Below, piece after piece: positions 63,766-64,000 of a DNA stretch of 64,000 nucleotides (positions are counted from its first letter, which is position 1; each line of letters begins with the position of its first letter). The stretch covers positions 229,959,194 to 230,023,193 of the forward strand of contig OV050031.1 of NCBI GenBank assembly GCA_920105625.2, read 5' to 3'. Both the position numbers and the translations under genes were made by a program. Source of the DNA: Clusia tigrina (Eukaryota; Arthropoda; Insecta; Diptera; Clusiidae). Below the pieces are notes generated by a model. That model had not been told where the DNA came from, did no database searches, and was given only the letters and a program-made list of their open reading frames with translations.

Positions 63766-64000
63766 ATATGCAATTATATAGGAGTTTTTTTTAAACATTA
63801 TTTACTTTTAGTTTATTAGTTTCTTCTTTCGTACCATTTAGGGTCATTTTTGTATGGCGCATACGAAGCACAGTTATTTTGGTATTAGTATTTTTTTATT
63901 GTTTTCAAACTATTATACACTTTTTTCTTATTTGTAGTACCAAAATGTCCAACTCTTACATTACAACAAAAAATTTTGTGAAAATATGTTTTGTAGTTGG

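Overview
The window looks like nuclear DNA from a higher (cyclorrhaphan) fly. It is AT-rich and intron-containing, with two recognisable insect host genes, one probable secreted-protein gene, and a dense, nested load of retrotransposons and DNA transposons. A tephritid-like fly is my guess, not something the sequence proves. The two genes I can name have Drosophila melanogaster counterparts on chromosome arm 3R (Ets96B and AP-2mu), which fits a piece of Muller element E.

Host genes. (1) 65-8113, minus strand: at least three phase-matched exons of an ETS factor of the PEA3/ETV type (Ets96B-like). The ETS domain begins at the left edge and continues outside the window. Its 6.9 kb intron is littered with transposon debris. 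(2) 12573-16699, plus strand: a two-exon gene for a secreted, possibly JHBP/takeout-like protein. Exon 1 is a signal peptide, and the intron holds a truncated I-like LINE. (3) 55106-56733, minus strand: a complete four-exon AP-2 mu (clathrin adaptor) gene of 437 residues with every splice junction in phase.

Transposon archaeology. The block 19178-44540 reads as one old CsRn1-type Ty3/gypsy element on the minus strand that was opened repeatedly. A full gypsy-like element (22608-33371, TSD CGGC) sits in its protease region. A TIR DNA transposon (34414-44194, TSD GCCGGCGG) sits at the start of its gag. That DNA transposon contains a BEL/Pao element (36462-43778), and the 5' LTR of the BEL element contains a LINE 3' fragment (36812-37790). 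Next to it is a younger CsRn1-type copy (44837-49832) with nearly identical LTRs, a tRNA-Trp-type primer site, and inverted (TA)n-containing flanks. Further right are a deletion derivative of another LTR element with a 62-bp tandem repeat in its LTR (52014-53640), two PIF/Harbinger relics, hAT-like MITEs with 8-bp duplications, THAP-coding P-like fragments, the 5' half of an I-like LINE (61314-62708) and a Tc1 transposase tail.

The most unusual signal is a set of tiny palindromic insertions. A 28-bp palindrome made only of two 14-bp terminal repeats occurs at 51329-51356 and 61885-61912, each flanked by a 7-bp direct repeat. The second breaks a zinc knuckle in the LINE ORF1. An 87-bp relative with the same ends and a perfect 7-bp duplication is at 1944-2030. 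These look like the smallest members of a DNA transposon family. I found no tRNA, rRNA or CRISPR features.
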